A stretch of 64,000 nucleotides of DNA from positions 62,001 to 126,000 of the forward strand of contig MU863951.1 in NCBI GenBank assembly GCA_033296885.1, written 5' to 3'. The notes below the pieces were generated by a model that did no database searches, had not been told where the DNA came from, and saw nothing but the letters and a program-made list of their open reading frames with translations. The stretch comes from Triangularia verruculosa (Eukaryota > Ascomycota > Sordariomycetes > Sordariales > Podosporaceae). The position numbers and the translations under genes are program-made. The first letter of the stretch is position 1, and the number at the start of each line of letters is the position of its first letter. This document shows positions 11,682 through 22,828 of the stretch, piece by piece.

Positions 11682-13342
11682 ATGGCGCCGTCAATTGCCT
11701 GCGTCGCCACCTTGGCGGCTCTGCTGTCACCATTGACCTTCGCACAAGTCACTGCAGGCTGCACGACAGACTCCTTCACAGTCACTAGCTGGCTAATCGA
11801 CGATTTCGAGTCCAGCGGCACAATTGTGCAGTTTCAAGCGCACAATCGAGCCACTAACACCTCAGCTCAGGTCTCCTGCCAGGCCTCTAGAAACTCGACG
11901 GTATGGCAAAGCTGCACCACCGCAGGTAACGCCAGTTCGCTGCTTGCTTCAATCCAGCTAGAAGCCACTGTGGCTCGGATCAGAGTAAACGAGACTTGGG
12001 TGTGCAATGATCTCACACCTTCAAGGCCGTACGGTGCCCCCGTCTTGCCATGATTCTCTGCATGTCGAACCCAACTGACATAGACGTGCCACAGGCTGAA
12101 TTTTGCCGCCCAAGGAGAAGCGCCTGTTCCGATTACGTGCAACGCCGATACCTGTACTCCCTCCTCCACCGGCCCTGTCCTGATCAAGTCTGTTCTCAGC
12201 GCACCCTTCCCTCTCAGTCCATCTGCCGTTCCCGGTCCTTCGGGACATGACAAGAACGGTTGCGCCGCCGGATCACGAACCCCGTCATGGGAAGTCTTTT
12301 CGACTCAGCTGAATCTCCGGAATGTCTCGGGGAGAATTGAGGGAGGAAATGCATTCATTCAACTGAGGAACACTATCACCGACTACCGTGCGTCTTGCTT
12401 CGGGACGCTGAGCGGTACCGCACCCGCAACTCTGCAGTGTTCCGCTCAGTCTTCCGGACGTCCTCGGGCACCGAAATACAATATCAACACCGTCCTAACA
12501 TTTAGCCCCGGGTCCTTTGTACTGTCAGTCAACGAAACATGGTTTTGTGACGATGCCAATCCTGCCCAACCGTGAGTAACTTTGTTCTCCTGCTTTTTAT
12601 CGCAGCCTGTCGTCCTTCCTGACCTTCTCATGTCCATTCCAGCGTTGAAATTTTCGGGGTTGGTACCGCCCGTCTCCCCCTCGAGTGTTCGGCCGTGGGA
12701 GAAACTACGACCTATTGTGCTGGTGACCCAGCCACCTTTACCGGCCGCCTCATCTCTGAAAAGCCAATCCCTCCCTTTTCGCTGGGTGACCCGCTGCCCA
12801 CGGCCCCGAGCTGCACCATCTCCTCCGTGGTGGCTCCGTCTTGGAGATTTTCCGATTTCGAAACAACCAGCACGTCGGGGTCGAGTCTGGGGAGTATCAG
12901 GTTTGGCATCGAGCTCAACACCGGGGCTGCGCTCACAGGCTATCCATCCACCTTCTTCAGGTCTGGCGTCCCAGTTTCTGCCAATGCCACGGAGAGCGGA
13001 ACGGGCGCGTGGTATCCCTGTGTTTTGGAAAGCGTCGGCGAGCAGAGCCTGACGCCTACGGCTTGTGCATTCCGCTACGATGCAGCGGCGCAGAGTTTGG
13101 CATTGAGTGCCGACTGGAGGTGCAGTGACCTGGATGCCAGTCGACCGTGAGTGCTATCCTTAACAGAAACGTAGCTGTTCAACATGTCGAGGCTGACTAT
13201 AAACAGGGTGTCATTCACAGGTGATTTGAGGACAGCTGTTCCAAATTTGACTTGCTCAACGACCGCGGACAGGACGCGATGCGCCACGGCTCCAGGGCAG
13301 GCTTGGGCAGCCAACGTGACTGACGTATATTGGGGTAATTAG
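11682..13342 (+). CDS. secreted repeated-module protein of unknown function
   Basis: Exons 11682-12028, 12095-12571, 12643-13146 and 13207-13342 give 487 residues. A signal peptide ends near residue 21-25 (TFAQVTAG). The mature protein is built of about three similar modules. Each ends in a W-x-C-x-D-x4-P motif (WVCNDLTPSRP, WFCDDANPAQP, WRCSDLDASRP) and each motif is cut by an intron in the same Pro codon, always phase 2. After each intron a Phe/Gly stretch and a Cys-rich linker follow; a truncated fourth linker ends the protein. Exons 2 and 3 (477 and 504 bases) are symmetrical, multiples of three, as expected from exon duplication. There are many N-x-S/T sites. Extracellular location is inferred from the signal; function not recognised. 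Confidence 0.75.
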
Positions 13343-13826
13343 CTTGTAATCTTGTGTCTCAATTTGCCCAAGGCAGGTTTGTTGCCATGACGCTTTTTAC
13401 ATATACCTTGTCTAGGCAACCACTTCTGACCTTATGCACGATAAGATATGTACAGAACTTCTTTCTCGGGGCTCTTTCTTTGGCCCATTCTGTTGAGTTC
13501 GGAACCCACGCAGTTATCTTGAAGCATGTATTGAACTGATGATATTGACTGAATAAAAGGAAAGAGTTCAAAAGAGCGTATAGGACCGTATTTATATCCC
13601 ACTAGAGCATTCTATCTACCTGTTTGACCCACAGCTAAGAATACTACCCATTGGTCTGCTCCACAGAGCCTTTGCCGTGATATCGTGAATGCTATCCTGC
13701 TCCACACATTCTCGTAACCTTCATCTCGCCGCTCCACCTTCCTCATTGTCCAATCATACAACTCGAAAGGTCCTCATCACAGACCTATTCGCAGGCCTGT
13801 ACTTGTGCCCGTGCCCTTCCCGAGTC
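13343..13826. other. spacer with one arm of an inverted repeat
   Basis: No gene seen. The segment 13359-13413 is an inverted copy of 15391-15445. The rest is the 3' side of the secreted protein gene and the 3' flank of the F-box relic on the other strand. Confidence 0.5.
13359..13413 (+). repeat. inverted repeat, left copy (55 bp)
   Basis: This matches the reverse complement of 15391-15445 at about nine positions in ten; most of the differences are transitions. The pair encloses about 2 kb containing the interrupted F-box gene. Both copies contain the shared core GCCCA(A/C)GG(C/T)AGGTTTGTT. Confidence 0.75.
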
Positions 13827-15161
13827 TCAGAGCATAAGTGGATAATAAGAATCGTCAGGCCAGATTCCAGACGCTCTCAACTGTTCCGAGGCCTCGTCAA
13901 AGGTCCCCTCCACTTCATAGGGGCGCTTGAGAATGTTGATGACGTGCGGTTCAATCACGACATTACCGGCCATGTGATACTTCCCAGGCGCTTCTCTACC
14001 TAACAGAGCTTCGATTTTCGGGCCAATCTCTGCATCCGAAGTGCAAAGGGGCTTCGGATTTGCGAGCCAATGCCCGTATTTGTCTTGCAAGGCTCTGGTG
14101 GGATGCTCGACGGCGGTGAGGTGGGAGTTCCATTTCCACGCTTGGGAAACGCCGTTATAAGTATAGCCAGGCCCTCCAAAGTCTTTCTAAGCCGTCAGAC
14201 AAATTACGGGCCCAACGCCAGGCAGGAGGTTGTACCAATCCGCCGACTCGGTGGCGCATTCATGGCAGCGCTCGATCTTAACGTTGGCGTCGGAGTAATT
14301 CTCGCCCTCATGAAGGTATTTCGAAAATCTCGGGCAGAGCCAGCCATGTTTGCATCTCCGAGAGTCGCTGGCCTCAAGGCGGATAATCTTGGGGTGCTGA
14401 ATCAACTGCTCCCACTCGCGCGTTGTCGACCTATCGAGTGCTATGATGGTTTGGACCCGTGTGATGAGCGTGCCATCCACGAACCAGGTACGGCTGGTTC
14501 GAACAATTTTGAGGCACTTGTGTAGGAAATGCCGCGTATCGGGACCAAAGTCCAGGCTTGGGTCAGCTCCTAGGCGGGCCTGACGGATCGCCGCGGCTCT
14601 CACCGTGTTGTAACAGAGGCCAACAGGAAGCGGTCGGTCCTGGAACAAATGGAACGCGATAGGTTCGTCATGACCAAATAATCTGCGCTTGCAATCCTTG
14701 ACGCGTGGATGGTGCAACATCTGACAACAGGGACAGGCGACGCGGTCGTTGAGGTCGCGTTCCAACAACCTGAGGAACGTGAACCTAAGTCGACTGGCCG
14801 GTGTGAAATCAATGGCGGATGGGCCAAGGAGGTCCTTGAAGAAATAGTTGACCAGAGCTAAGGCGGCTCTCGACTCTCTGGGGAGGTACTCGACAATCAT
14901 GTAAATAAGCTCGTTGGGGAGACCGAAAAGATTGAAGGGGCGCGACCAGGTGCGGTGTACTTTCCAGAGCGGCGCGGAGCTGGACGTAGGGAGCTCCGTC
15001 CAGGGATTCGCATAGCCGGCAGCCATACATTGAAAGTCGCGTTCCACCGTCGAAATGTCAAGAGATTCTTCATGATACCGCCCCAGGTGTCGGGTACAGC
15101 TCACGTTATGAAAAAGAAACAGCAAGGGGGGTTTTATGGCAGGTTTGTAGACCGGGAACAT
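13827..15161 (-). pseudogene. F-box-type protein gene interrupted by one in-frame TAG
   Basis: Reading leftwards from ATG 15161 (alternatives 15296 and 15026), the frame shows an F-box-like segment (FNLFGLPNELIYMIVEYLP, near 15161 minus 250 bases). Cys pairs typical of a family seen in Sordariomycetes follow: CPCCQML, CKHGWLC and CHECA. At 14187-14189 the frame meets TAG. The very next codons continue the same protein style (GGPGYTYNGVSQAWKWNSH) in the same frame for another 120 codons to TGA at 13827. No splice pair of normal length removes the TAG; the only GT...AG around it spans 21 bases. CAG-to-TAG is a C-to-T change in a CpA context, as RIP makes. A truncated but working protein, readthrough or a base-call error remain possible. 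F-box proteins link substrates to SCF ubiquitin ligases. Confidence 0.65.
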
Positions 15162-15390
15162 TGCGACTGCTTGAAAGGTACCGTATGATGAAGATAATGT
15201 CTGCCTGTAAAGTCTCTTCGCTTGATGCCGTTGTCGTAGGAGGCCAAGAGGTGGTCGGTCGGGGAACGGTCTTACGGTCATTGCAAGTGAAGACATTTGT
15301 GGCAGGTGCTCCGCTACAGCTCGGGTGCACTCTTGCTCCCACAATAAGGTAGCATGGAAGGCAACACCGGACACGGCAGATTAGGTAGGT

Positions 15391-15445
15391 AGATAAGGTA
15401 TATGTCAAAAGCGTCATGGTAACAAACCTACCGTGGGCAAATTGA
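15391..15445 (-). repeat. inverted repeat, right copy (55 bp)
   Basis: Partner of 13359-13413 in reverse orientation. It is preceded on the plus strand by TTAGGTAGGTAG, a form of the dispersed CCTACC/GGTAGG motif. It lies just upstream of the F-box relic's start side and 79 bases before the AT-rich tandem array. Confidence 0.75.
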
Positions 15446-15523
15446 CGTGGTACGCTGTGGATAAAATAATTGATACTGCAAACTAGGAAAACACCTTGAA
15501 AATAATAGAAAAGGCCTATCAAC

Positions 15524-15835
15524 TATCTTCTTTAGGCTTATTACTATCCTTTAACACCGTAAAAGTATTTTTAAAGGGTTTTTAATATCTTCTAAGGTCT
15601 ATTAACTATCTTTTTAGGCTTATTACTATCTTTTAATACGGTAAAAGTATTTTTTAAAGTATTCTTACTATTTTCTAAGGCTTATTAACTATCTTTTTTT
15701 AAGCTTATTACTATCCTTTAACACGGTAAAGGTATCTTTTAAAGTGTGTTTAATATTTTCTAAGGCCTATTAACTATCTTTTGAGGCCTATTAGCAATCT
15801 TTTGAGGCTTATTAGCTATCTTTTAATACTATATT
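15524..15835. repeat. AT-rich tandem repeat, unit about 84 bp, about 3.5 copies
   Basis: Units begin near 15524, 15604, 15688 and 15772. Each runs AACTATCTTTT, GGCTTATTACTATC, then TTTAA-AC-CGGTAAAAGTAT, a T/A-rich middle and TTCTAAGG-CTATT. The last copy is shortened and repeats only the AGGC(T/C)TATTA part. Copies differ mainly by C/T and G/A, and the block is far more AT-rich than its surroundings. This fits a decayed, RIP-affected minisatellite or transposon remnant. Confidence 0.75.
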
Positions 15836-16046
15836 CCTACTTTATAATGTCAACTTCTTTGTCCAGGACGTGTGTAATATGTGATGTCTATTGGGATCTC
15901 CGGGCATTTGGCGAGTTCCCGTCTATCAAATGGAACATAGATTTATGATGCAAGGGCGGAAGAACATACGTATCTCGATACTCGGTACTCCCACTCTGTA
16001 AGGTGGCATCTAAATTCATCCTCAAGCTCCTATCAACTTACCCCTG
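15836..16046. other. short spacer
   Basis: Nothing recognised between the AT-rich array and the 3' end of the small two-exon gene. Confidence 0.4.
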
Positions 16047-16798
16047 TCACTTTTCCTTAGCTTGGGATTTCTGTTTCTCGCTGGGCTCGATAAACTTACC
16101 TTCAACAGATCTGTTAAACCGGCGGTTGAGATACTGAGGATCGTCTACATCATACTCGTCGTTAATAAAGTAGTTGTAGTTGAGGTACTCGTCCATCGTG
16201 AGACCTGCGTCAGAGCGTGCATCTACCCAGCCCAGACCGATGAGACCTTCGGTTACGGTTCTCCTGTTACATAACAGTTAGCATATTATTCTCAAGACAT
16301 ATCTTGACGATGGGAAAGGGGGAAGGAGGGTTAAACTTACAAGTGATGCTGGCATCCTTTAAATGCTCCTTTGGCATCACACGCCATCTTGTACGAGTGC
16401 CAGCCGGACACGAGGGCTTTGTTGAGAAAACGACCTACCGTGAAAGTCCGCGTGACGGTCCTGGTCTGTCTGAAAATAACATCGCGGCCCTTACCTGTAT
16501 AGTGACTCACCTTGGCAATGTAGGTGCCGATGTGTTCGTGGCGGGGGTTCATTTTGCTGTCCATGCTGATCCGAACTTGGCCGTTGGCACGGGGGCATTC
16601 CAAGATCACGACCCAGTGGTTCTTGGACCCATTGACGGAGCCATCATCTTCGAAGATTGGGCCGAGGTTGTAAACATCGTGGTGAACCATGGCAACGGGC
16701 CAGGAGAGGAACGGACTGTAGGGAAGAATCCCATTATCGGGTATCGTGTCGTAGACTAGGTCATAAGACTCGCTTTTCTTACTGGATGAGCAGGCCAT
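16047..16798 (-). CDS. small two-exon protein of unknown function
   Basis: Exons 16798-16341 and 16263-16047 (minus strand) give 224 residues. The intron of 77 bases has GTAAGT and a CAG acceptor, phase 2. No signal peptide or membrane segment is seen. Visible features are NHWVVILECP, a GQVRISM segment, Tyr/Asp-rich MDEYLNYNYFINDEYDVDD, and a Lys/Gln-rich tail ending in a TGA at 16047. In outline it resembles short fungal proteins with an NHW / QVxxxM pattern (possibly DUF7770-like), but I do not hold that firmly. A GGTAAG inside exon 2 near 16101 could be a donor, but reading straight through gives a normal stop. Confidence 0.65.
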
Positions 16799-17273
16799 AA
16801 TGAATGGAAGGACTGTTGTTAATTACTTACTGAGCTGAATAACGGTATGTAGTGATTATCGAAGGTATCTCTATGCTGTAGCTTGGAGTTGCAAGGGCCA
16901 GCGACCATTTTAAACAATCTTCATCGCTGGAGGTATGCCCCTCTGCACCCAGTGAATAAAGCGAATATTCTTAGGAGTGATTGTTTTAGCCATCTATTTT
17001 TAGCAAAATACTCAAAAGCCTACCCCTGGATTTCTTTGATGCCCACCAAGACAAGGGTATTCTTTTGTTTGTGGAACGACAAAGCATGTGGAGATGAATG
17101 CCATTATAATCAGTTAACGGACTTGGGGCTTTGTCACGGAGGTATCGAATTCTCATCAATGGCTAATTGTCTATTCATCCAGCCCCTGAAGCCCCGAGCT
17201 TCTATCTCTGTGTAGTAAGATCCGCTCTTGGAATTGATATGAGCTTTCGATTCATCCTAGCTCAAAATATCAA
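16799..17273. other. intergenic spacer
   Basis: A plus-strand frame at 16883-17215 starts without a good context and has no protein-like features. It is probably the promoter of the small minus-strand gene and the 3' flank of the MFS gene. Confidence 0.4.
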
Positions 17274-19099
17274 TCAAGAACTCCTTCGTCCATAGGGCTC
17301 AAACGGGAACAAGGCGGCCAGAATTCCCATCGCCGCCAAAAGACCAACACAGATGTAAATGGGCACAACGGTTGAGGTGTCGGCGACTGTTGCAATGACA
17401 GCCGACATGATGCCCATGATCCGGTTACACGCAACCGCAATGCCATTGCCCGTGGCTCTGTGCGCACTCGGTAGCACCTCCGGAGTGTAGGCATACAGAG
17501 TACCATAGTAAATGTTGAGGCTGAAGCCGATGGCGCAAGAGATTCCAACATCCTGCGCCGCAGTCCGCACCCACGTATATCCAAGAAAGAAAAGTGCTGT
17601 TATAATGGCGCCGATGAGCATGGTGTACCGCCGACCGAGAAGAGGGAGGTTGCATAGCCAGCCGGCTAGCAAGGGGCCGAAAATGGAGCTGACGTTGGTG
17701 AGAGCGTAGTTGCGCCAGATGTCGAACTGGGGCAAGTCGAGCTTCGCTCCGCGGGCCTCGAGGTAGCTTGGGAGGAAGACATAAAACAGGGGATATGCAA
17801 GACCGACCATTGCCCACGACAGCCAGATCATGAGGTTCGAGAGAGCTATCTTGCGTGTTGCAAACAAGCCCCTGAGGTGAACCATGGTCTGCTCAAGCGA
17901 GAAGCGGCTCTTGGTGTGAGCGCCAGCGACGAGACCACAGGCCTCCAGCTGATTCAAAGTCAGGCTACAGGGGCGACTGTACTTTTCTGCCAAATGATGC
18001 AACGTTTCCACCACCTGAGCATCTTTCCCAATGCTCAGCAAGTATTTCGGTGTCTCTTTCAGGCGAATGACAACGACTCGGAGAATGGACAGGACGAAGA
18101 CGAGAGCCCCGCTCGTGAACATGACATATCTCCAGCCCATGTTGTTTGCCTTGGTGCAACTTTCGGTAGACGCACAATTCCATTTTTCCGGGACTAAAAC
18201 GCAAATGTTAGCTAGTAGCAAACTTGTTGATCTCTTCAAACCCATCTTACCTAAAAACCCCCAAGCAATGAAGCCTGTGATCGCTTGACCAAATCCCCAC
18301 CACGCCGCCATCATTGTCAGCACCCACTGTTTGCTCCCAGGAAGGTACTCGAGAAAAACGGTAGTATCCAAGACTAGATTTCCTCCACCTCCGAAGCCAA
18401 TCAAGGCGATAAAGACACCCAAGGAAGCCCAGTTTGGCATCCCACCCGCGATGATGGCGGAAAGCGAGCATATCAGGAGTGAGAAGTTGAATGCATGTCG
18501 CCGCCCAACGATATCTGCACCCAATCCCCAGAACAACGCTCCCGTCAGCATGCCCGAGTACACGGCGATGGTGAGGCCTTTCTCGTACCCGCGGCTTCCG
18601 AATTCTCGGTAAGCCGGACCGGCAATGACAGACTGGAGGAGGAGAATAAGAGAATCGACCGCGTATCTGTTTGGTCCCGATTGCTGCCAGTCAATAGAAG
18701 AGCATAGGAAGAGCAGAAATCAAAAAGAGCTTACCCGAATCCATTCAAGAAGAACAGTTTTGTATGGTATGGCGTCCAGCCAATCTCGTCAATAGCCTAC
18801 ACGCAGGGTTAGCGCTGCACCCGCCCTCCCCGTTCTCTCGGCCTCTGCCACTTAAGACGCACGTTATTGACGAGATGTATCTTCGCATTCATGGCTGGGT
18901 CCAGATCTTGCAGCCCAAGGAGGTCCTCCCCCGAAGCTTCGGAGCTCAGCCTGCGCCATTTTGACTGTACCACTGGCGGGCTGGCATCTCCGGCTAATGT
19001 TCCTTTGCTGTCTTCTTCACGGCGCTCGACGGCCTGGGTGAACCAGCCTGGAGTGGACATGGACGTGGACGTCGAATTGGAAGGAGTTTCGTAGCCCAT
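17274..19099 (-). CDS. MFS transporter, sugar-porter/SV2-like, four exons
   Basis: Minus-strand exons 19099-18863, 18796-18735, 18666-18251 and 18193-17274 give 544 residues; all introns (66, 68 and 57 bases) keep the frame. A hydrophilic N-terminus of about 80 residues is followed by about twelve hydrophobic segments. The loop after segment 2 carries GADIVGRRHAF, the MFS G-x3-D-R-x-G-R-R-type signature. A second such loop, LLGRRYTML, follows mid-protein. A Cys-containing extracellular loop (KWNCAS...SCT) lies before segment 6. The C-terminus PFEPYGRRSS is typical of a fungal plasma-membrane carrier group. Intron 3 has no stop and could be misread as coding; removing it restores the expected loop. 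Substrate unknown. Confidence 0.85.
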
Positions 19100-19852
19100 T
19101 TTCGACTGCCTCGGAAGTGTACAAGATAGATCGATAGTAATAACTACCTGTACGTAGGAGCTGCCGTATATTTGTAGTCGGTCACCAAGACCGAGGCAAG
19201 TACTGTAGGGATATCATAGGAGGCTCCGGGCGGCTGGTGATCGGGTGAGGAAACAGGTAAGTTAGGTAATGCGGCCATGCAGGTAATAATCAATCCACAC
19301 TGATCCCAAAGCATGAGTGGATGGGCGGGGATGTTGCATCGCGAAAACCCGCTGATTTGGTCAGCCAAGAACGGTCAAGTGTGCTGCTGTCGTGCATTGT
19401 GGGGCCTGCAGACTCCTAGAGGGAAGGTGCAGCCATCGCTTCCGGGAGGTACCTTGAACTGGCAACAATGCAACCGGAATTCCTTCTGCTGATCACCTCA
19501 ATCCAATGACTCAAGCACGTGTCGGTCTCTTGGGACCGTCTTGAACCACGCGGCAGCTGTGTTGCCCTGTGTCACAGTGAGACGTGTATGTACATAGACA
19601 GGTACACGACAATGCTTACAATAGTTCCGACCGCAGCCGTCTCAATTCTCACTAGACTCTACCCATCTCTAGTCCCTATGCCTATGCCTATGCCTATGCC
19701 TATGCCTATGTCTATGCCTATGCCTTGCCGTGAGAGTCGCCAGCCGCAACGCCATGGCCAAATACGTGTGTCATTATTACAAAGTGCCTGTACCGTCCCA
19801 CCTCCGAAAAAATGAAAACACCACCAACTGACCCTCACTGCCAAGTCGATCC
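19100..19852. other. intergenic spacer with hexamer microsatellite
   Basis: No gene. It holds the promoter of the MFS gene on the minus side and a CCTATG repeat at 19675-19725. Confidence 0.5.
19675..19725. repeat. (CCTATG)n microsatellite, about 8 units
   Basis: Perfect CCTATG units interrupted once by TCTATG. It lies between convergent 5' and 3' flanks and not in a supported gene, although it makes Met-Pro dipeptides in a chance frame. Confidence 0.9.
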
Positions 19853-20371
19853 TCACTGCCAAGTCTTGACCGGCAACCTCAAGTCAGGCACTACAACCTC
19901 GCCCTTCTCCACCCTCTTGTCCTCATACGAAGGATAAACCGCCATCTTCCTTTCCATGTCGGTCACCGGCAACACAGTAAACCCATTATCCACTCCAAAC
20001 ACTGAGCTCCAACCGGCAGAAACCCGATACGGCCCGCAAACGGCCCCCTCCATATTGTTCTGGCTCGCAGGGACCTTGTGCTCGGCATCCGAGAGAATAG
20101 TGACCATGCATGGGACTGGAGCGTAGACAGAGTTGGTGTTGACAGTGAAAGTCCAGTCGCATTTTGTGTTGTTGGCGTAGCAGACGCGGCGGGCACCTTG
20201 GATGGTCCATACTTCGCTAAGAGCCGAGATGCCGGCTGGGCCTTCAGGCACACCCACTATTTGGGGATTGGTCGTGGTGTTGGCTGGGAGTGACATGACT
20301 GGGTCGTCCACGGGCCGGGAGAGGCAGGGTAGGGCAAAGAGGGAGAGGAGTGCTGTGGCTGTGGTGTGCAT
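19853..20371 (-). CDS. small secreted protein, four cysteines
   Basis: Single exon, 172 residues from ATG 20371, the first ATG giving a signal peptide (TTATALLSLFALPCLSR). The mature part has four Cys (RRVCYANNTKCDW, VPCMV, AVCGPY), fitting two disulfides, and a W-T-I-x-G-A segment. It matches the general pattern of a widespread fungal small secreted family whose role is not established; effector-like functions are sometimes proposed. The open frame extends 75 codons upstream, but that part is Ser/Pro-rich and looks like a 5' leader. A 16-base direct repeat (CTCACTGCCAAGTC core) at 19832-19863 straddles the stop codon, so the C-terminal codons were recently duplicated into the 3' UTR. Confidence 0.7.
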   Translation of the reverse strand: MHTTATALLSLFALPCLSRPVDDPVMSLPANTTTNPQIVGVPEGPAGISALSEVWTIQGARRVCYANNTKCDWTFTVNTNSVYAPVPCMVTILSDAEHKVPASQNNMEGAVCGPYRVSAGWSSVFGVDNGFTVLPVTDMERKMAVYPSYEDKRVEKGEVVVPDLRLPVKTWQ

Positions 20372-21199
20372 GTTGGCTGAGCAGAGATTTGGCGATGGTA
20401 CAGTGGTTATTGGTGAGTGTCTATGTCGAGACGAGTGGCAAAGACGAAAAGAAGACGGCGAAATGATGCTTGTTGTGGAAATTTCTGCTGGGCTGAGCGT
20501 GTTGACTGATGCTTGGTGCGGATGGAGAAGAGAAGAGAGAGGACTCAGCGGCGGATCCGGTTTGGGTTTTATCGTCCGCAAAGCCTCTGGCCACACCTTC
20601 CATGGCTGGTATGAATTCTGTCTGCAGAGAACGGCACGATTCTGCCGGTGGGCTGAGGAAACTCATCATCGGCCTCCAAATTCAATTCGCAGTTGCCTAG
20701 CAGCCTTACCCGGCAAGCCATAGTCAAACAGTCGTGAGGACAGCTCTTCCCTCGACTGCCCTCGACGATCAATGCAAGCGCGGCAGGGCCTCACAGCCGA
20801 TCTTGACCGGAGTTTCTTAAACTGAGTTATTTTGAAGAGGAAAGCCCCTAGTGGTCGCAACGAAATGTGACATCATATGTTGCACTCTTGCCGTCGGCAT
20901 TTGCTGCTGCCCCCGAAGTCATGCGGTACGATGCGAGTCTAAAGAGTTTCCCAACACATAAGGGTAACTGCAATAGTGCAGTGTGTGGTGGTAGTAAAAT
21001 ATGATAGATGTATTGGTATCATCAGCAAAACCATATCCCAGCGACCCCAAAGACAGTGTAAGGTACCGAAGTATAAGCAATCCAGAAAGGCCCTCTGAAT
21101 AGCAAACCTTGCCATACATCAAACTCCCATCAAACAGGACCCGAATTACAACACCCCAATCCACACCTAAGCCAAAGCCATACTCGCCATGTCATCAAA
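20372..21199. other. intergenic spacer
   Basis: Promoter of the small secreted protein (minus) and 3' flank of the UNC93-like gene. No gene-like frame apart from short overlapping ORFs. Confidence 0.5.
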
Positions 21200-22828
21200 T
21201 CATGCAGCTTCTTCCTTGGTGGACGCTTTCGTGGCCGCCACATCGGCAATAGTCTCATCGCTAAACTTCAAATCTTCTTCGGTAGTAACGGTGTCCTTGA
21301 CCTTGAGCCAGATAACCGGCGCGGCGAACAACAGCGCAGCAGCTAGCAAGCCCCACTGAAGCAACTCGTTAGCAAGCCATGAATAGATACAAGCAATAAA
21401 CCAGCCGAGTAACTCACAGTAACGCCAAAAATGGTGTTGTACGGCGTCTTCAATCCATCCAACCTCCAAAAGATGGCGGCGCCGGCAGATTGAATGCCCT
21501 TGTAAAATCCAGCAAGGTTGGCAGCTTTGCGGCCCGAGTTGCTGAGAGCACCCATATACCTGTTGTCAATGGGTCAGCACCGCGCCTCACAGAAGCCCTT
21601 CACACCCGGACACATACCAGTAAATGCAAGTCTGCCACGCGGCGTCATAGAAGCCATAAAACATAAACAAAAACATGGGCCCAATATACTTCTCCCCTCC
21701 ATCGCCCCAGTCGATTCTGCGATGATCCAAATTTTCATCCTCCAAGACCTCACGTCCAACCTGCTGTCTCTGCCAGGCCCAGCCACCGCCCCAAATGACA
21801 AAGGTCAAGCTGAACAGCACCACCAAACTCGCCTTGGCGCGTACGGACCGACGAAACTTGGTAAGATCCAGTGCGTATCCAAACACCGAGGCACCGATGA
21901 TCTGACTCGTCCAGTACAGCAAGCTGTTGAGTGTCCTCGACCGCGTGTTAAACTGAAGGTTCATGTCGTTGAGCTGGTACGTGTAAAAGATGTTGGACGC
22001 AAAAAACATGGGAAACAACAGAATGACCCAGGGCGCCAGGGTGATAGTCTCGGCCAACCCCTTGATCTCGGTCTTCCAGCTGGGGTTCTTCATCAGAATA
22101 ACCTTGCTGCCGTCGTGGCGGATGACGTTGGTGGCATTGCAGAGCAAGAGTGCGAGGGCAGCACCGATAAGCATGAGCACGATGAAGCCGATGTAGGTCC
22201 CGTCATTGACCGCGGTGCTCTCTGTCGCATTGGTATTTTGACCGAGCGGCACCAGCGACCCAATGACGGCGCCGAGATTGAAGATGATCCAGAACCAAGA
22301 TATGTACCGTCCCTTTTTGTCTTCGGACGGATAGCTCATCATGATGGTTCCCTGGGCCGTCCACAACAGACCAGCGCAGATGCCGAGGAATGCACCGGCA
22401 AACACGACGAAGCCGCGGTTCTGGTTGTGGTTGTAGCTCAAGAAGCTGGCAGAGTAAATGCAATAACCCAGCGCGCCAAAGGCCAATGTCGGCTTGACTC
22501 CAAACATGTTGGTGACGGTACCCGAAAAGAAGGCGACAACGGCAAAGGTCGAGTAAAGGGCCGTGTTGGCATCGTTCTGCGCTCCTGGATCAACCTGACC
22601 GGCAGCACCGAGACCGGTAAGGGCGTTGAACATGCCCGGGCACAGGAAGCACACCATTGCCACCATGAGAAGTTGGACGATGGGTGATGCGTACCAGATC
22701 TCCGATTTCCCCAGACGAAAGCCCTTGTACATCCATCCCGACGGTCGGGTGACGGCCCCGGTAGGCGTGCTGGGCCTGATGACAGGCTCCTCGGTGGTCT
22801 GCCGGACTTCTTGCTTCTCGTCCGCCAT
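21200..22828 (-). CDS. UNC93-like (DUF895) MFS membrane protein
   Basis: Minus-strand exons 22828-21618, 21559-21418 and 21355-21200 give 502 residues. Introns of 58 and 62 bases have GTATGT and GTGAGT donors. About eleven or twelve hydrophobic segments follow a short N-terminus. Typical segments are PGMFNALTGLGAAGQVD, LWTAQGTIMMSYP and SWFWIIFNLGAVIGSL, which match the fungal UNC93/DUF895 group of the major facilitator superfamily. The C-terminal tail is Lys/Glu-rich. Yeast and fungal members are membrane proteins of unclear substrate. The upstream flank has four tandem AGGGG runs (22982-22999), which could be stress response elements or a G-quadruplex. Confidence 0.85.

Noticed and set aside
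14167..14210. A 21-base intron removing the TAG in the F-box gene
   Set aside because: Far below the shortest introns seen here (about 52); a point mutation or readthrough is more likely.
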